Source: Paractinoplanes ferrugineus
Lineage (GTDB): Bacteria; Actinomycetota; Actinomycetes; Mycobacteriales; Micromonosporaceae
NCBI RefSeq assembly: GCF_016862195.1
Contig: NZ_BOMM01000022.1
Location: forward strand, 230,052 to 294,051
Reading direction: 5' to 3'
Length of the DNA stretch: 64,000 nt
Positions 10,810 to 20,201 of this stretch are shown here, one piece after another (positions within the stretch are counted from its first letter, which is position 1; each line of letters opens with the position of its first letter). The notes under the pieces were generated by a model. The model saw nothing but the letters and a program-made list of their open reading frames with translations. It made no database searches and was not told where the DNA came from. The translations under genes and the position numbers were made by a program.

Positions 10810-13089
10810 GTGAGACGATGGCTGTCCGGACCGGTACTCGCCGTCGTCGTGACCCTCGTGGGCCTGATCGCCACCGGCCTGACCGTCGCCGGCCTGCGCG
10901 CCGCCCAGCGGGCGAGCGCTGAACGGGTCATGGACCAGCGGGCCGCGATGGCGAAGGCGGCCGTGCTCGCCGAGACCGACCGCTACCGCTCGCTGCTCGC
11001 GGCGACCGCCGGCGGCCTGACCACCGACTCCGCGATGACCTGGGAGGACTTCGACGCGGCGACCGCGACGCTGGACGGCGCCGGCCTCAAGGGCGTGGCC
11101 AGCGTCGCGTACGTCGTGCCGGCCACCGACGCGCAGGTCCCCGCCGTGCGGAAGTTGTGGCGGGCCCGCGGCTCCGACGGTCTCGTGCTGCGGCCGGTCG
11201 CCGGTGCCGCCGAGCACTACTTCACGATCTTCACCCGCGGGTTGCGCGACGACGGGTCGGCCGCCGGGCTCGACCTGGCCGGGGCCGCCGAGCCGGCCGA
11301 GGCACTCGTCGACGCCCGCCGGATGAGCACGGTCACCGTCTCCGACACGTACGTCCTGCTCCGTGACCGCCATCTGCCCGCCGACCGGCAGCAGCACTCG
11401 TTCGTCTTCGCCGCGCCGATCTGGCCGCGCACCGCCGACCCGGCGTTCCGTGGCTGGCTCGTCCTCGGCCTGCGTGGCCAGGACTTCCTCAGCGGCGTGC
11501 TGTCCACCGTCAGCCAGGGCCAGCTCGACGGGGAGCTGCTCGCCAGCAACGACGACGGCAGCCGGCCCGCGGTCGCCCGCTACTCCGTGCCCGGCCGTCC
11601 CGACCTGGAACGGCAGAGCCTGCTCGAGGTGGCCACCGACGAGTGGACCCTGATCGTCCGGGCCGACTCCCGCAACCTGCCCGGCGCGCGCAGCAGCCTG
11701 CCGACGACCGTGCTGCTGGGCGGCATCCTGCTCACGCTGGTGGTGGCCGGCCTCGTGCACGTGCTGGCCACCGCCCGCGCCCGGGCCCTCGCCCGGGTCC
11801 GGACGGCCACCGCCGAGCTGCGCCGCCAGGCCGGGCTGCTCGGCGCCGTGATGACGAGCATCGGCGACGGCGTCGGCGTGATCGACGAGAACGGCGAGTT
11901 CCTGCTGCACAACCCGGCCGCCCGAAAACTGCTCGGCGTCCCGGAGGAACCCGGTGACCCGGGCGACTGGCAGCAGCACTACGGGCTCTACCGGCCGGAC
12001 GGGCGGACGCCGTTCCCGCAGGACGAGCTGCCGCTGATCCGGGCCCTGGCCGGGGAGAGCAGCGACGGGGTCGAGTTGTTGGTGCGTAACCCCGGCCGGC
12101 CCGAGGGCATCCTGCTCAGCGTGGACGGGCGGCCGCTCGACCCCAGCGCGGGGCAGCGCGGCGCGGTCGCGGTCTTCCACGACATCACCGAACTGCGGCG
12201 CTACGAGAACGACCTGGCGGTGTTCGCCGGGGTGGTCGCGCACGACCTCAAGGCGCCGCTCGCCCGGATTCGCGGGCACTGCGAGGCGGTGGCGGAGTCG
12301 CTTGCCGACGGGGACGGCGATCCGCAGGAGTGGCTCACCCGGGCGGTGCTGGCGGTCGACCGGATGGGCGCCATGATCGACACCCTGCTGGCCTACACCA
12401 CGGCTCGCGACGCACCGCTCGCCTGCGTCCCGGTCGACCTCGCCGACCTGGTGCGCGACGTGGTCCAGGACCGCGTCGGGCATCTGCCCGCGGGGGAGCG
12501 GCCGGACGTACTGATCGCCGGCCTGCCGATGGTCGCGGCCGACCCGGCGCTGTTGCGGCATGTTCTCGACAACCTGATCGGCAACGCCCTCAAGTACGTG
12601 CGGCGGGGCGCCGCCGCCCGGGTCGAGATCACCGCCTCACCCGCATCCGCGGGCTGGACGCGGGTGACGATCGCGGATCGGGGCATCGGCATCCCGGACG
12701 CCGACAAGCCCGCCGTGTTCGAACGGTTCCACCGGGCCCACGCCGGCGCCGGCTATGCCGGCACCGGGCTGGGCCTGGCCATCTGCAAGCGCATCGTGGA
12801 GCGCCACGGTGGGGAGATCGGCGTCGCCGACAACCCCGGCGGAGGTACGCGCTTCCACTTCACCCTCGCCTTGGAGGAGTACGCCATGAAACTCAAGAAG
12901 TCACCGGTGGAAGACGACGACCAGACGCGCGCGCGACTGGAGCGGGCGCTCGCCGAGCGGGCCGCCATGGAGCGCACCGCCCTGCCCGGTCTCAGCGCGC
13001 TGCCGTCCGCGGCTCCGTCGGCCGGCGATCCGGCCGGCACCCGGTTGCGCTCGCCCGTGCCGCACCACCACACCGAGGAACCTGAATAG
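10810..13089 (+). CDS. membrane sensor histidine kinase (CHASE-PAS-HisKA-HATPase)
   Basis: Predicted two-component sensor of 759 residues. N-terminal membrane helix (about 9-28), an extracytoplasmic CHASE-like domain (about 50-280, with YRSLLAATAGGL and GVASVAYVVPA), a second helix (VLLGGILLTLVVAGLVHVLA, about 299-320), a PAS domain (about 340-460, MTSIGDGVGVIDENG), the dimerisation/phosphoacceptor helix with His478 in VVAHDLKAPLARI, and an ATP-binding domain with N box (DNLIGNALKYV), G1 (DRGIGIP) and G2 (GTGLGLAICKR). A charged tail of about 60 residues follows. GTG at 10810 was chosen because it lies just after the upstream terminator; TTG at 10807 is an alternative. No response regulator is adjacent, so its partner is unknown. 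Confidence 0.9.
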   Translation: MRRWLSGPVLAVVVTLVGLIATGLTVAGLRAAQRASAERVMDQRAAMAKAAVLAETDRYRSLLAATAGGLTTDSAMTWEDFDAATATLDGAGLKGVASVAYVVPATDAQVPAVRKLWRARGSDGLVLRPVAGAAEHYFTIFTRGLRDDGSAAGLDLAGAAEPAEALVDARRMSTVTVSDTYVLLRDRHLPADRQQHSFVFAAPIWPRTADPAFRGWLVLGLRGQDFLSGVLSTVSQGQLDGELLASNDDGSRPAVARYSVPGRPDLERQSLLEVATDEWTLIVRADSRNLPGARSSLPTTVLLGGILLTLVVAGLVHVLATARARALARVRTATAELRRQAGLLGAVMTSIGDGVGVIDENGEFLLHNPAARKLLGVPEEPGDPGDWQQHYGLYRPDGRTPFPQDELPLIRALAGESSDGVELLVRNPGRPEGILLSVDGRPLDPSAGQRGAVAVFHDITELRRYENDLAVFAGVVAHDLKAPLARIRGHCEAVAESLADGDGDPQEWLTRAVLAVDRMGAMIDTLLAYTTARDAPLACVPVDLADLVRDVVQDRVGHLPAGERPDVLIAGLPMVAADPALLRHVLDNLIGNALKYVRRGAAARVEITASPASAGWTRVTIADRGIGIPDADKPAVFERFHRAHAGAGYAGTGLGLAICKRIVERHGGEIGVADNPGGGTRFHFTLALEEYAMKLKKSPVEDDDQTRARLERALAERAAMERTALPGLSALPSAAPSAGDPAGTRLRSPVPHHHTEEPE

Positions 13090-13118
13090 TCCGCATCCGG
13101 GAGGGCAAGGATGACGGT

Positions 13119-13913
13119 ATGAGCATTCCAGCCCTCCCGCTGCCCGAGGCGGCCGACGGCAGCGCCGTCGAGATGCCGCTCCTCGGCTTCGGCACCTGGC
13201 AGATCCGCGGCGAGTCGGCCTACCGGGCGGTGCGCACCGCCCTCGACGCCGGTTACCGCCACCTCGACACCGCCACCATGTACGGCAACGAGGACGAGGT
13301 CGGCCGGGCCGTCGCCGATTCCGGGGTGCCTCGTGACCAGGTCTTCATCACCACCAAGCTGCCGCCCGACCACGCCGGCCGCGAGGACGCCACGCTCACC
13401 GAGAGCCTGCGGGCGCTGCGGGTCGACGCGGTCGATCTGTGGCTGATCCACTGGCCGCCGTCGCGGGGCCGGTCGGCCGCGGTGTGGGACCGGTTCGTGG
13501 CGCTCCGCGAGAAAGGGCTGGCGCGGGCGATCGGCGTGTCCAACTATGACGTCGCCGACATCTCGGAGCTGTCGTCCTCGGCCGGGGTGACGCCGGCGGT
13601 CAACCAGATCAGGTTCGGCCCGACGCTGTGGGACGCCGGTCTCGTGCGGGCCCACCGTGACCTCGGTGTCGTGGTCGAAGGCTATTCGCCGTTCAAGACC
13701 ACCGACCTCGGCGATCCGGCGCTGACCGGGATCGCCGAGGCGCACGGCGTGGACGCGGCCCGGGTCGTGCTGCGCTGGCACGTGCAGCACGAGGTCGTGG
13801 TGATCCCGAAGTCGTCCTCGGCCGAGCGCATCGCCACCAACTTCGACATCGGCGGCTTCGCGCTCACGCCGGATGAGATGGCGGCGGTCGACGCGCTCGC
13901 CCAGCGGCATTAA
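13119..13913 (+). CDS. aldo/keto reductase
   Basis: NADPH-dependent carbonyl reductase of the AKR superfamily; substrate unknown, most like the 2,5-diketo-gluconate reductase group. The 264-residue barrel has the family signatures GYRHLDTATMYGNEDEVG (catalytic Asp and Tyr), DLWLIHWP with the active-site His, GVSNYDVADI and a C-terminal VVVIPKSSSAERI phosphate-binding segment. The catalytic Lys is in ITTKLPPD. ATG with GGGAGGGCAAGG upstream. It is a probable stand-alone gene between the kinase and hrpA. Confidence 0.92.
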   Translation: MSIPALPLPEAADGSAVEMPLLGFGTWQIRGESAYRAVRTALDAGYRHLDTATMYGNEDEVGRAVADSGVPRDQVFITTKLPPDHAGREDATLTESLRALRVDAVDLWLIHWPPSRGRSAAVWDRFVALREKGLARAIGVSNYDVADISELSSSAGVTPAVNQIRFGPTLWDAGLVRAHRDLGVVVEGYSPFKTTDLGDPALTGIAEAHGVDAARVVLRWHVQHEVVVIPKSSSAERIATNFDIGGFALTPDEMAAVDALAQRH

Positions 13914-13956
13914 TCACCAGGCGTTTCCGGCCCGTTCCGCCTATTCTTGCTCCGCC

Positions 13957-16900
13957 ATGTCGATAACACCCGCCTCGCTCCGCGCGCAGCTCGCCGAACT
14001 ACTTCCCCGGGACGCCCGGCGGCTCCAGCGCCGGCTGGACGGCACCCGCCGGATCCGCGACGACGCGGCGCGGGCCACCGCGCTGGCCGAGATCGAGACC
14101 GAGGCGGCCACCGCGCGCGGCCGTCTCGAGTCCCGGCTCGCCGCCGTCCCGAAGCTCACCTATCCCGAGTCGCTGCCGGTCAGCCAGCGTAAGGACGACA
14201 TCCTCGCGGCGATCCGCGACCACCAGGTGGTCGTGGTGGCGGGTGAGACCGGCTCCGGCAAGACGACCCAGATCCCCAAGATCTGCATGGAGCTCGGGCG
14301 GGGTGTCCGCGGTCAGATCGGGCACACCCAGCCGCGGCGGATCGCGGCCCGCACGGTGGCCGAGCGCATCGCCGAGGAGCTCGACCGGCCGCTCGGCACC
14401 ACCATCGGCTACAAGGTGCGCTTCACCGACCAGGTGAGCGACGACACCATGGTCAAGGTCATGACGGACGGCATCCTGCTCGCCGAGATCCAGACCGACC
14501 GCATGCTGTACCGCTACGACACGCTGATCATCGACGAGGCCCACGAGCGCAGCCTCAACATCGACTTCATCCTCGGTTACCTTCGCGAGCTGCTGCCGCG
14601 CCGCCCCGACCTCAAGGTGATCATCACCTCGGCGACCATCGAGACGGCCCGGTTCGCCGCGCATTTCGAGACGCCGGCCGGCCCGGCGCCGGTCATCGAG
14701 GTCTCCGGCCGGACCTTCCCGGTCGAGACCCGGTACCGGCCGCTCGTGACGACCGATACCGAGGACTCCACCGAGGAACCGATGGATCAGGTCGACGGCA
14801 TCGCCGAGGCGGTCGACGAGCTCGGCCGCGAGGGCGACGGCGACATCCTGGTGTTCCTCTCCGGTGAGCGGGAGATCCGCGACACCGCCGACGCGCTGGC
14901 CAAGCGCAACCTGCGCAACACCGACATCGTGCCGCTCTACGGCCGGCTCTCCGCCGCCGAGCAGCACCGGGTGTTCGAGCGGCACTCCCAGCGCCGCGTC
15001 GTGCTCGCCACCAACGTCGCCGAGACCTCGCTGACTGTCCCCGGCATCCGCTACGTCATCGACCCCGGCACCGCCCGCATCAGCCGCTACTCCAGCCGGC
15101 TCAAGGTGCAGCGGCTGCCGATCGAGCCGGTCTCGCAGGCCAGCGCCAACCAGCGCAAGGGCCGCTGCGGCCGGGTCGCCGACGGCATCTGCATCCGGCT
15201 CTACTCGGCCGAGGACTTCGAGAGCCGGCCCGAGTTCACCGAACCGGAGATCCTGCGCACCAACCTCGCCTCGGTGATCCTGCAGATGACCAATCTCGGA
15301 CTCGGCGATCTCGCCAAGTTCCCCTTCATCGACCCGCCGGACCGCCGCAACATCACCGACGGCGTGAAACTGCTCGAAGAGCTGGGCGCCCTGGACGACC
15401 GCAAACTCACCCCGCTCGGACGTCAGCTCGCCCAGCTGCCGGTCGACCCGCGGCTGGCCCGCATGGTGATGGAGGCCGACAAGCAGGAGTGCGTCGCCGA
15501 GGTCATGGTGATCGCGGCCGCCCTGTCCATCCAGGACCCCCGCGAGCGCCCCACCGAGAAGCAGCAGCAGGCCGACGAGAAGCACGCCCGGTTCACCGAC
15601 AAGGAATCGGACTTCTTCAGCTACCTCAACCTGTGGCGCTATCTCCGGGAAAAGCAGCAGGAACTGTCCGGCAACCAGTTCCGCCGGCTGTGCCGCGCCG
15701 AATTCCTCAACTACCTCCGGGTGCGCGAGTGGCAAGACGTCTACGCGCAGCTGCGGCAGGTCGCCCGTACCCTCGGATTGTCCTTGACCGAGGACCGGGA
15801 GGACGTCGCCGAGGGTGCCCACGTGCACACCGCGCTGCTCTCCGGCCTGCTGAGCCACATCGGTCTGAAAGAGGGCGACAAACGCGAATACCTCGGTGCG
15901 CGCGGCGCCAAGTTCGCCATCTTCCCGGGGTCGGCGCTGTTCAAGAAGCAGCCGCGCTGGGTGATGTCGGCCGAGCTGGTCGAGACGAGCCGGCTGTGGG
16001 GCCGGGTCAACGCCCGCATCGAGCCGGAATGGGCCGAGAAATTGGCGCCCCATCTGGTCAAGCACAGCTACAGCGAGCCGCACTGGGAGAAGAAACAGGG
16101 CGCGGTGATGGCCTTCGAGAAGGTCACGCTCTACGGCCTGCCGATCGTGCCGCGGCGGCGGGTGCTCTATTCCAAGGTCGACCCGGTGCTGTGCCGGGAG
16201 TTGTTCATCCGGCACGCGCTCGTCGAAGGTGACTGGGACACCCACCACAAGTTCTTCGCCGACAACGTCAAGCTGCTCGAACGCATCGAGGAGATCGAGA
16301 ACCGGGCTCGCCGCCGGGACATCGCGGTCGACGACGAGACGGTCTACGCGCTCTACGACGCCCGCATTCCGGCCGACGTCGTCTCCGCGCGGCATTTCGA
16401 CTCGTGGTGGAAGAAAGCCCGGCGCGACGATCCCGAGCTGCTCACCTTCACCCGGGAAATGCTCGTCAACGCGGGCCGCGACACGATCGACCCCAACGCT
16501 TTCCCGGACGCCTGGCTCGCGGGCGGGGTGCGACTGCCGCTCACCTATTCGTTCGAGCCCGACTCGGCCGCCGACGGCGTCACCGTCACGGTGCCGCTGA
16601 CGCTGCTGAACAAGCTCGACGCCGACGACTTCGGCTGGTCGGTGCCGGGGTTCCGCAAAGACGTCGTCATCTCGCTCATCCGGGCCCTGCCGAAGGCGCT
16701 GCGCACCAACTTCGTGCCGGTTCCGGACTGGGCCGAGGCCGTGCTCGATCGCATTCCGGCCCGGCGCGGCTCCCTTCCCGACGCGATCGGCAACGAGCTG
16801 CGCCGACTGTCCGGGACGGTTGTCCCGGCCGACGCGTGGCGCCCCGATCAGGTGCCGGCCCACCTGCGGATGAATTTCCGGATCGTCGACGAGAACGACA

Positions 16901-17850
16901 AGGTGGTGGGGTCGGACCGCGATCTCGAGGTGCTGCGCCGCAGCCTCGCGCCGGCCGTGCGGAAGACCATTTCCGCGGCGGCCGGCAACATCGAACGGCG
17001 GGGCATCACCACCAACGACTTCGGCGCGCTGCCGCGCCGCCTCCAGCAGATCCGCGGCGGGTACGAGGTGAGCGTCTATCCGGCGCTCGTCGACGAGGGC
17101 GACTCGGTGGCCGTACGCGTATTCGAGACCGAACCCGACCAGCACCTGGCGATGATCGCCGGCACCCGGAAGTTGCTCCTCCTGACGCTTCCGCCGGCCG
17201 CTCGCTATCTGCAGGGGCGCCTCGACAACCGGGCCAAGCTCGAACTGTCACGCGGGAATCCGTACCGTTCCATCGCCGATCTTCTCGATGACTGCGCCGG
17301 TGCGGCGGTGGACAGACTGGTGGCCGATGCCGGCGGTCCGGCCTGGTCGTCGCCCGCTTTCGCGACCTTGCGCGAGGCCGTCCGGGAAGACCTGGTCGAC
17401 GCCGTCGCCAATGTGGTGACTCAGGTGCAGGCGGTGCTCGCCACCACCTACGAGGTCTCGCAGCGGCTGGCCAGCACCCGCAATCCGGCCATGGTGGCGG
17501 CGATGGCCGACATCCGGCAGCAGCTCAAGGCGCTGGTCCATCCCGGTTTCGTGACCGCCACCGGCTGGCGGCAACTGCATCACCTGCCCCGCTATCTGCG
17601 CGGAATCAACTACCGGCTCGACCGGCTCGGCACCAATCTCGCCCGCGACCGTCAGCTGATGGCCCGGATCCACGAGATCGAGGCGGAATATCGCGAGCTC
17701 AAGGCCGAGTTGCCGCCGTCCGAGGAGATGACCGCGGTGCGCTGGATGATCGAGGAGTTGCGGATCAACTTCTTCGCGCAGGCCCTCGGCACGGCCTATC
17801 CAATTTCGGACAAACGGGTGTTCAAGGCGATGGACCAGCTCCCCGCGTAG
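13957..17850 (+). CDS. hrpA: ATP-dependent RNA helicase HrpA
   Basis: Large DEAH-box RNA helicase of 1,297 residues, the usual length of full HrpA. Motifs in order: GETGSGKTTQIPK (Walker A), TQPRRIAART (Ia), IIDEAHERSLN (II), ITSATIETARFA (III), FLSGEREIR (IV), ATNVAETSLTVPG (V) and NQRKGRCGRV (VI). Helicase-associated HA2 and OB-fold regions follow, then the long HrpA-specific C-terminal region with GNPYRSIADLLDDC. The start MSITPASLRAQ is preferred to an upstream ATG that lies inside the previous gene. Single gene; HrpA has been linked to ribosome rescue and mRNA remodelling in other bacteria. Confidence 0.96.
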   Translation: MSITPASLRAQLAELLPRDARRLQRRLDGTRRIRDDAARATALAEIETEAATARGRLESRLAAVPKLTYPESLPVSQRKDDILAAIRDHQVVVVAGETGSGKTTQIPKICMELGRGVRGQIGHTQPRRIAARTVAERIAEELDRPLGTTIGYKVRFTDQVSDDTMVKVMTDGILLAEIQTDRMLYRYDTLIIDEAHERSLNIDFILGYLRELLPRRPDLKVIITSATIETARFAAHFETPAGPAPVIEVSGRTFPVETRYRPLVTTDTEDSTEEPMDQVDGIAEAVDELGREGDGDILVFLSGEREIRDTADALAKRNLRNTDIVPLYGRLSAAEQHRVFERHSQRRVVLATNVAETSLTVPGIRYVIDPGTARISRYSSRLKVQRLPIEPVSQASANQRKGRCGRVADGICIRLYSAEDFESRPEFTEPEILRTNLASVILQMTNLGLGDLAKFPFIDPPDRRNITDGVKLLEELGALDDRKLTPLGRQLAQLPVDPRLARMVMEADKQECVAEVMVIAAALSIQDPRERPTEKQQQADEKHARFTDKESDFFSYLNLWRYLREKQQELSGNQFRRLCRAEFLNYLRVREWQDVYAQLRQVARTLGLSLTEDREDVAEGAHVHTALLSGLLSHIGLKEGDKREYLGARGAKFAIFPGSALFKKQPRWVMSAELVETSRLWGRVNARIEPEWAEKLAPHLVKHSYSEPHWEKKQGAVMAFEKVTLYGLPIVPRRRVLYSKVDPVLCRELFIRHALVEGDWDTHHKFFADNVKLLERIEEIENRARRRDIAVDDETVYALYDARIPADVVSARHFDSWWKKARRDDPELLTFTREMLVNAGRDTIDPNAFPDAWLAGGVRLPLTYSFEPDSAADGVTVTVPLTLLNKLDADDFGWSVPGFRKDVVISLIRALPKALRTNFVPVPDWAEAVLDRIPARRGSLPDAIGNELRRLSGTVVPADAWRPDQVPAHLRMNFRIVDENDKVVGSDRDLEVLRRSLAPAVRKTISAAAGNIERRGITTNDFGALPRRLQQIRGGYEVSVYPALVDEGDSVAVRVFETEPDQHLAMIAGTRKLLLLTLPPAARYLQGRLDNRAKLELSRGNPYRSIADLLDDCAGAAVDRLVADAGGPAWSSPAFATLREAVREDLVDAVANVVTQVQAVLATTYEVSQRLASTRNPAMVAAMADIRQQLKALVHPGFVTATGWRQLHHLPRYLRGINYRLDRLGTNLARDRQLMARIHEIEAEYRELKAELPPSEEMTAVRWMIEELRINFFAQALGTAYPISDKRVFKAMDQLPA

Positions 17851-17925
17851 CGGCCTCGTAGACGCTCGGGTGCCGTTGGGTTACCCCCCTTCTGCTGGGG
17901 GTCGGGAGGCCATAGCGTCTTCCGC

Positions 17926-18318
17926 ATGACGAACGAATTCCTCGCCTTCGCCCCGATTTCCACCGCCGCGGACATGCCGGTTGCCGACCCGGCCGCCGCG
18001 CTGCTGGACGAGATGATGGCGCGGCTTGGCGTCGACGGCCTCAGTGCCGCGATTGCCGACCCGGGCCTGCTCGCCCTGGTCGACCAGCACGCCGCCGCCG
18101 TTCGTGACGCCCTGCTCGACGCCGATCGCGACGCCGACGCGGCCGGCCTGGCCGCCTACGCCACGTCGATCGTCGCCGCCGCCCGCCGGGGTGGCCGCGC
18201 CGTTCCGGCCATCGGCGAGGCGCCGGTGCGACCCGCCGATTGGATGGCCGCCGAGTGGTACCTGCTGCGGCTGCTGGGCGTCTGCGCGCTGGCCGAGGCG
18301 CTGGACGTTCTTCCCTGA
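17926..18318 (+). CDS. small hypothetical protein, 130 aa
   Basis: Unknown function. A 130-residue Ala/Asp-rich, probably all-helical soluble protein (VDQHAAAVRDALLDADRDAD, MAAEWYLLRLLGV). The pattern of a helix ending DQHAAAVRD and a C-terminal WYLLRLLG recalls a family of small actinobacterial proteins (DUF6401-like), but I am not certain of that match. ATG start; the GGGAGG site lies about 16 bases upstream, farther than usual. A C6/G5 stem (ACCCCCC with GGGGGT, about 17883-17901) stands between it and hrpA. No operon partner on the same strand is close enough to be sure. Confidence 0.65.
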   Translation: MTNEFLAFAPISTAADMPVADPAAALLDEMMARLGVDGLSAAIADPGLLALVDQHAAAVRDALLDADRDADAAGLAAYATSIVAAARRGGRAVPAIGEAPVRPADWMAAEWYLLRLLGVCALAEALDVLP

Positions 18319-18356
18319 ACTTCGTAACAAAAAGGGCGAAAAGCGGTTTTCTAAGT

Positions 18357-19106
18357 ATGAAGCTCGCACTCGCTCTCGCGGCGGCGGCCGGGATGCTGAT
18401 CCCGGCGTCGCCCGCCCTGGCCGCCCCCGGTTCCTCCCTGACCACGCCCCGCCCCTCCGCGGACACCCCCGCTCCCGCGCTGGTGGCCCGCTGGGACTTC
18501 AACGCCGGCGCCACCGCCGGCAAGATCGCCGACACCTCGGGCCACGGCCTGACCCTCAGCGTCCGAGCCGCCGATCAGGGCGTGATCCGCTTCGACGCCG
18601 GGACGGTCGCCTTCCCCGCCGTCTGCACCACCGGCGCCACCCTGTGCCCGCGTGGCCTGATGGAAGCCCCGAACTCGGCCGACCTCAACCCCGGCGTCCG
18701 CAACTTCCGCTGGTCGGCGCGCGTCCGCGTGACGAAAGCCCAGCTCTCCGGCTCGGCCAACATCCTCCAGAAGGGCGTGGCCGGCTCCGGCTCGCAGTGG
18801 AAGATGCAGCTCGGCGCCACCAACGGCCGCGCCCAGTGCGTGGTGACCGGCACCGGCTCGGCGACCGCCTACATCGCCCGCTCCACCGTCTCGGTCGCCG
18901 ACGACGTGTGGCACAAGGTCCACTGCCAGCGGACGAGCACGATGCTCGCGGTCTATGTCGACGACGTCCAGCGGGGCCAGACCGCGATCCCGGCGACGCT
19001 GTCCATCAGCAACACCGCCCCGCTGCGGATCGGCGGCCCCAACTTCAACGCCCGCTCCGAGATGTACCACGGCCTGCTCGACGACGTGTACGCCGAGCTC
19101 GGCTGA
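18357..19106 (+). CDS. secreted LamG-like (concanavalin A fold) protein
   Basis: Predicted exported carbohydrate- or protein-binding protein of 249 residues. Signal peptide MKLALALAAAAGMLIPASPA with cleavage after ALA, a short Pro/Ser linker, then one LamG-type jelly-roll domain (about 40-249): ARWDFNAGATAG, FRWSARVRVTK, ILQKGVAGSGSQWKMQLG, WHKVHCQRTS, and the closing GLLDDVYAELG. Four Cys are present, probably forming two disulphides. No catalytic domain. The start was fixed by the signal peptide; a longer in-frame extension runs into the previous gene. The bases just upstream (18321-18356) are unusually A/T-rich for this region and have no clear ribosome site. A strong terminator follows. 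Confidence 0.85.
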   Translation: MKLALALAAAAGMLIPASPALAAPGSSLTTPRPSADTPAPALVARWDFNAGATAGKIADTSGHGLTLSVRAADQGVIRFDAGTVAFPAVCTTGATLCPRGLMEAPNSADLNPGVRNFRWSARVRVTKAQLSGSANILQKGVAGSGSQWKMQLGATNGRAQCVVTGTGSATAYIARSTVSVADDVWHKVHCQRTSTMLAVYVDDVQRGQTAIPATLSISNTAPLRIGGPNFNARSEMYHGLLDDVYAELG

Positions 19107-19110
19107 CGAA

Positions 19111-19143
19111 GAAGCCCGGCGGACACCTCGTCCGCCGGGCTTC
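19111..19143 (+). terminator. hairpin after the LamG gene
   Basis: GAAGCCCGGCGGA (19111-19123) pairs with TCCGCCGGGCTTC (19131-19143) across a 7-base loop, five bases after the stop codon. Only a short C-rich tail follows. It also closes the convergent small gene at 19198. Confidence 0.8.
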
Positions 19144-19163
19144 CCCGGTTACCGGTCGTCGGG

Positions 19164-19221
19164 CCGGCCTGGCTCCGGCGGAACGCGTAGGACCGGCCTA
19201 GCTCCGGCGGAACGCGTAGGA
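19164..19221. repeat. two tandem copies of a 29-bp unit
   Basis: 19164-19192 and 19193-19221 differ by one base (CCTGGCTCC versus CCTAGCTCC). The changed base creates the stop codon of the leftward small gene in the copy nearer its coding region, while the other copy lies just past the stop and still encodes the same tail residues in another frame. Confidence 0.9.
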
Positions 19222-19443
19222 CCGGGACTTCCCGCCGCCGGACCGGGCGTGGTCGCGCTCCGACCGGCCCCGCGCGGCCTGCCTGCCGTCGCGGGCGCCG
19301 TGGTGGGCGGGATCCACGCCGAGCGCCGGGCCGGGCAGCCCGTCGCCCGGATTGTCGGGCGCGCTGCGGGCGAGCCCGGCGGTGAGGTCGAGCCGGGCGA
19401 GGTCGTCCTGGTCCACGCGGACGGAAAAGCTCTTCGGGGGCAT
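19198..19443 (-). CDS. small basic hypothetical protein, 81 aa
   Basis: Unknown. Begins MPPKSFSVRVDQDDLARLDL, then a Gly/Pro/Asp-rich middle and an Arg-rich tail ending SRSYAFRRS. The start is supported by GGAGGATCTT directly upstream of the ATG, one of the best ribosome sites in the window; longer frames upstream have none. There is no signal peptide or membrane segment. The 3' end lies in a 29-bp tandem duplication that has set the stop codon. A real gene is likely given the site and the ordered N-terminus; composition of the second half is low complexity. Confidence 0.6.
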   Translation of the reverse strand: MPPKSFSVRVDQDDLARLDLTAGLARSAPDNPGDGLPGPALGVDPAHHGARDGRQAARGRSERDHARSGGGKSRSYAFRRS

Positions 19444-19747
19444 AAGATCCTCCTTCACACGCACCGGCGCGAGCCCGGGCCACGCGACGCGGCCAGGCGC
19501 TCGGGACAGCGCTGAGCAGGGTGAAGCCATGGATGGAACGAGAATGCTCCGGGCGTCGGCAGGCCGGTGCCGGCACGGCGGACAACCCGCCGGCGCACCC
19601 GGAACCACAACGCATGGGCCACAACGCGTCGAACGCGACTGCGGCCGCCTCATCAGGAGATCATGCGCGCAACGCTAATCTCCGCACCCCGCCGACGCCA
19701 CTGATTTATTCGGGCGGCGTCTTGCGGTCGTCGAGCATGATCGACGG
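19444..19747. other. 304-bp divergent intergenic region
   Basis: Holds the promoters of the small gene at 19198-19443 (leftward) and of the RDD gene (rightward). I see no gene and no strong hairpin. The 3' part (about 19675-19730) is more A/T-rich than the surroundings (CTGATTTATTCGGG), as expected for a promoter. Confidence 0.5.
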
Positions 19748-20173
19748 ATGACCTACCGACCCGGCTCGCCGAACGTGCACGTCACCGGCCGCCGCATCGT
19801 GGCGACCCTGCTCGACAGCCTGGTGCTGAGCTGCTTCATCCCGGCGACCAACGGGCAGGACGGAACCAGCGGCTTCGACCTGACCACCCTGTCGGCGGGT
19901 GGCAGCCTCTCCCTGGGGCTGCTCGCGGTCCTCTATTACACGCTGCTGGAGGGCCTGACCGGCCGTACGCTCGGCAAGCTCGTCACCGGCATCCGCGTGG
20001 TCGACGCCCGCTCCGGTGGCAAACCGGGCCTGCTCGCCGGCCTTGTCCGCACGCTGCTCCGCCTGATCGACGGCCTGGTCGGCTACCTGGTGGCGATGAT
20101 CGTCGTGGTCAACTCCGAGAACCGCCGCCGCCTCGGCGACATGGCCGCCAAGACGCTTGTGGTGCGCGCCTGA
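19748..20173 (+). CDS. RDD-family membrane protein
   Basis: Integral membrane protein of 141 residues. The RDD signature is present: GRRIVATLLDSLVLSCF at the first helix (Arg and Asp), a second helix (LSLGLLAVLYYTLLEGLTG) and the third (GLVGYLVAMIVVVNSE), closing with RRRLGDMAAKTLVV. GRTLGKLVTGIRVVD is the conserved cytoplasmic loop. Some family members act in Na+/H+ transport, but for short single-domain forms the function is open. Monocistronic; convergent with the B12-binding gene. Confidence 0.88.
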   Translation: MTYRPGSPNVHVTGRRIVATLLDSLVLSCFIPATNGQDGTSGFDLTTLSAGGSLSLGLLAVLYYTLLEGLTGRTLGKLVTGIRVVDARSGGKPGLLAGLVRTLLRLIDGLVGYLVAMIVVVNSENRRRLGDMAAKTLVVRA

Positions 20174-20201
20174 CCGCCGCCGCTCGACCCCGCGCGGCGG
20201 A

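Noticed and set aside
13999..17145. 1,048-codon frame antisense to hrpA
   Set aside because: Sense strand has all helicase motifs; the antisense product is low-complexity and without ribosome site.
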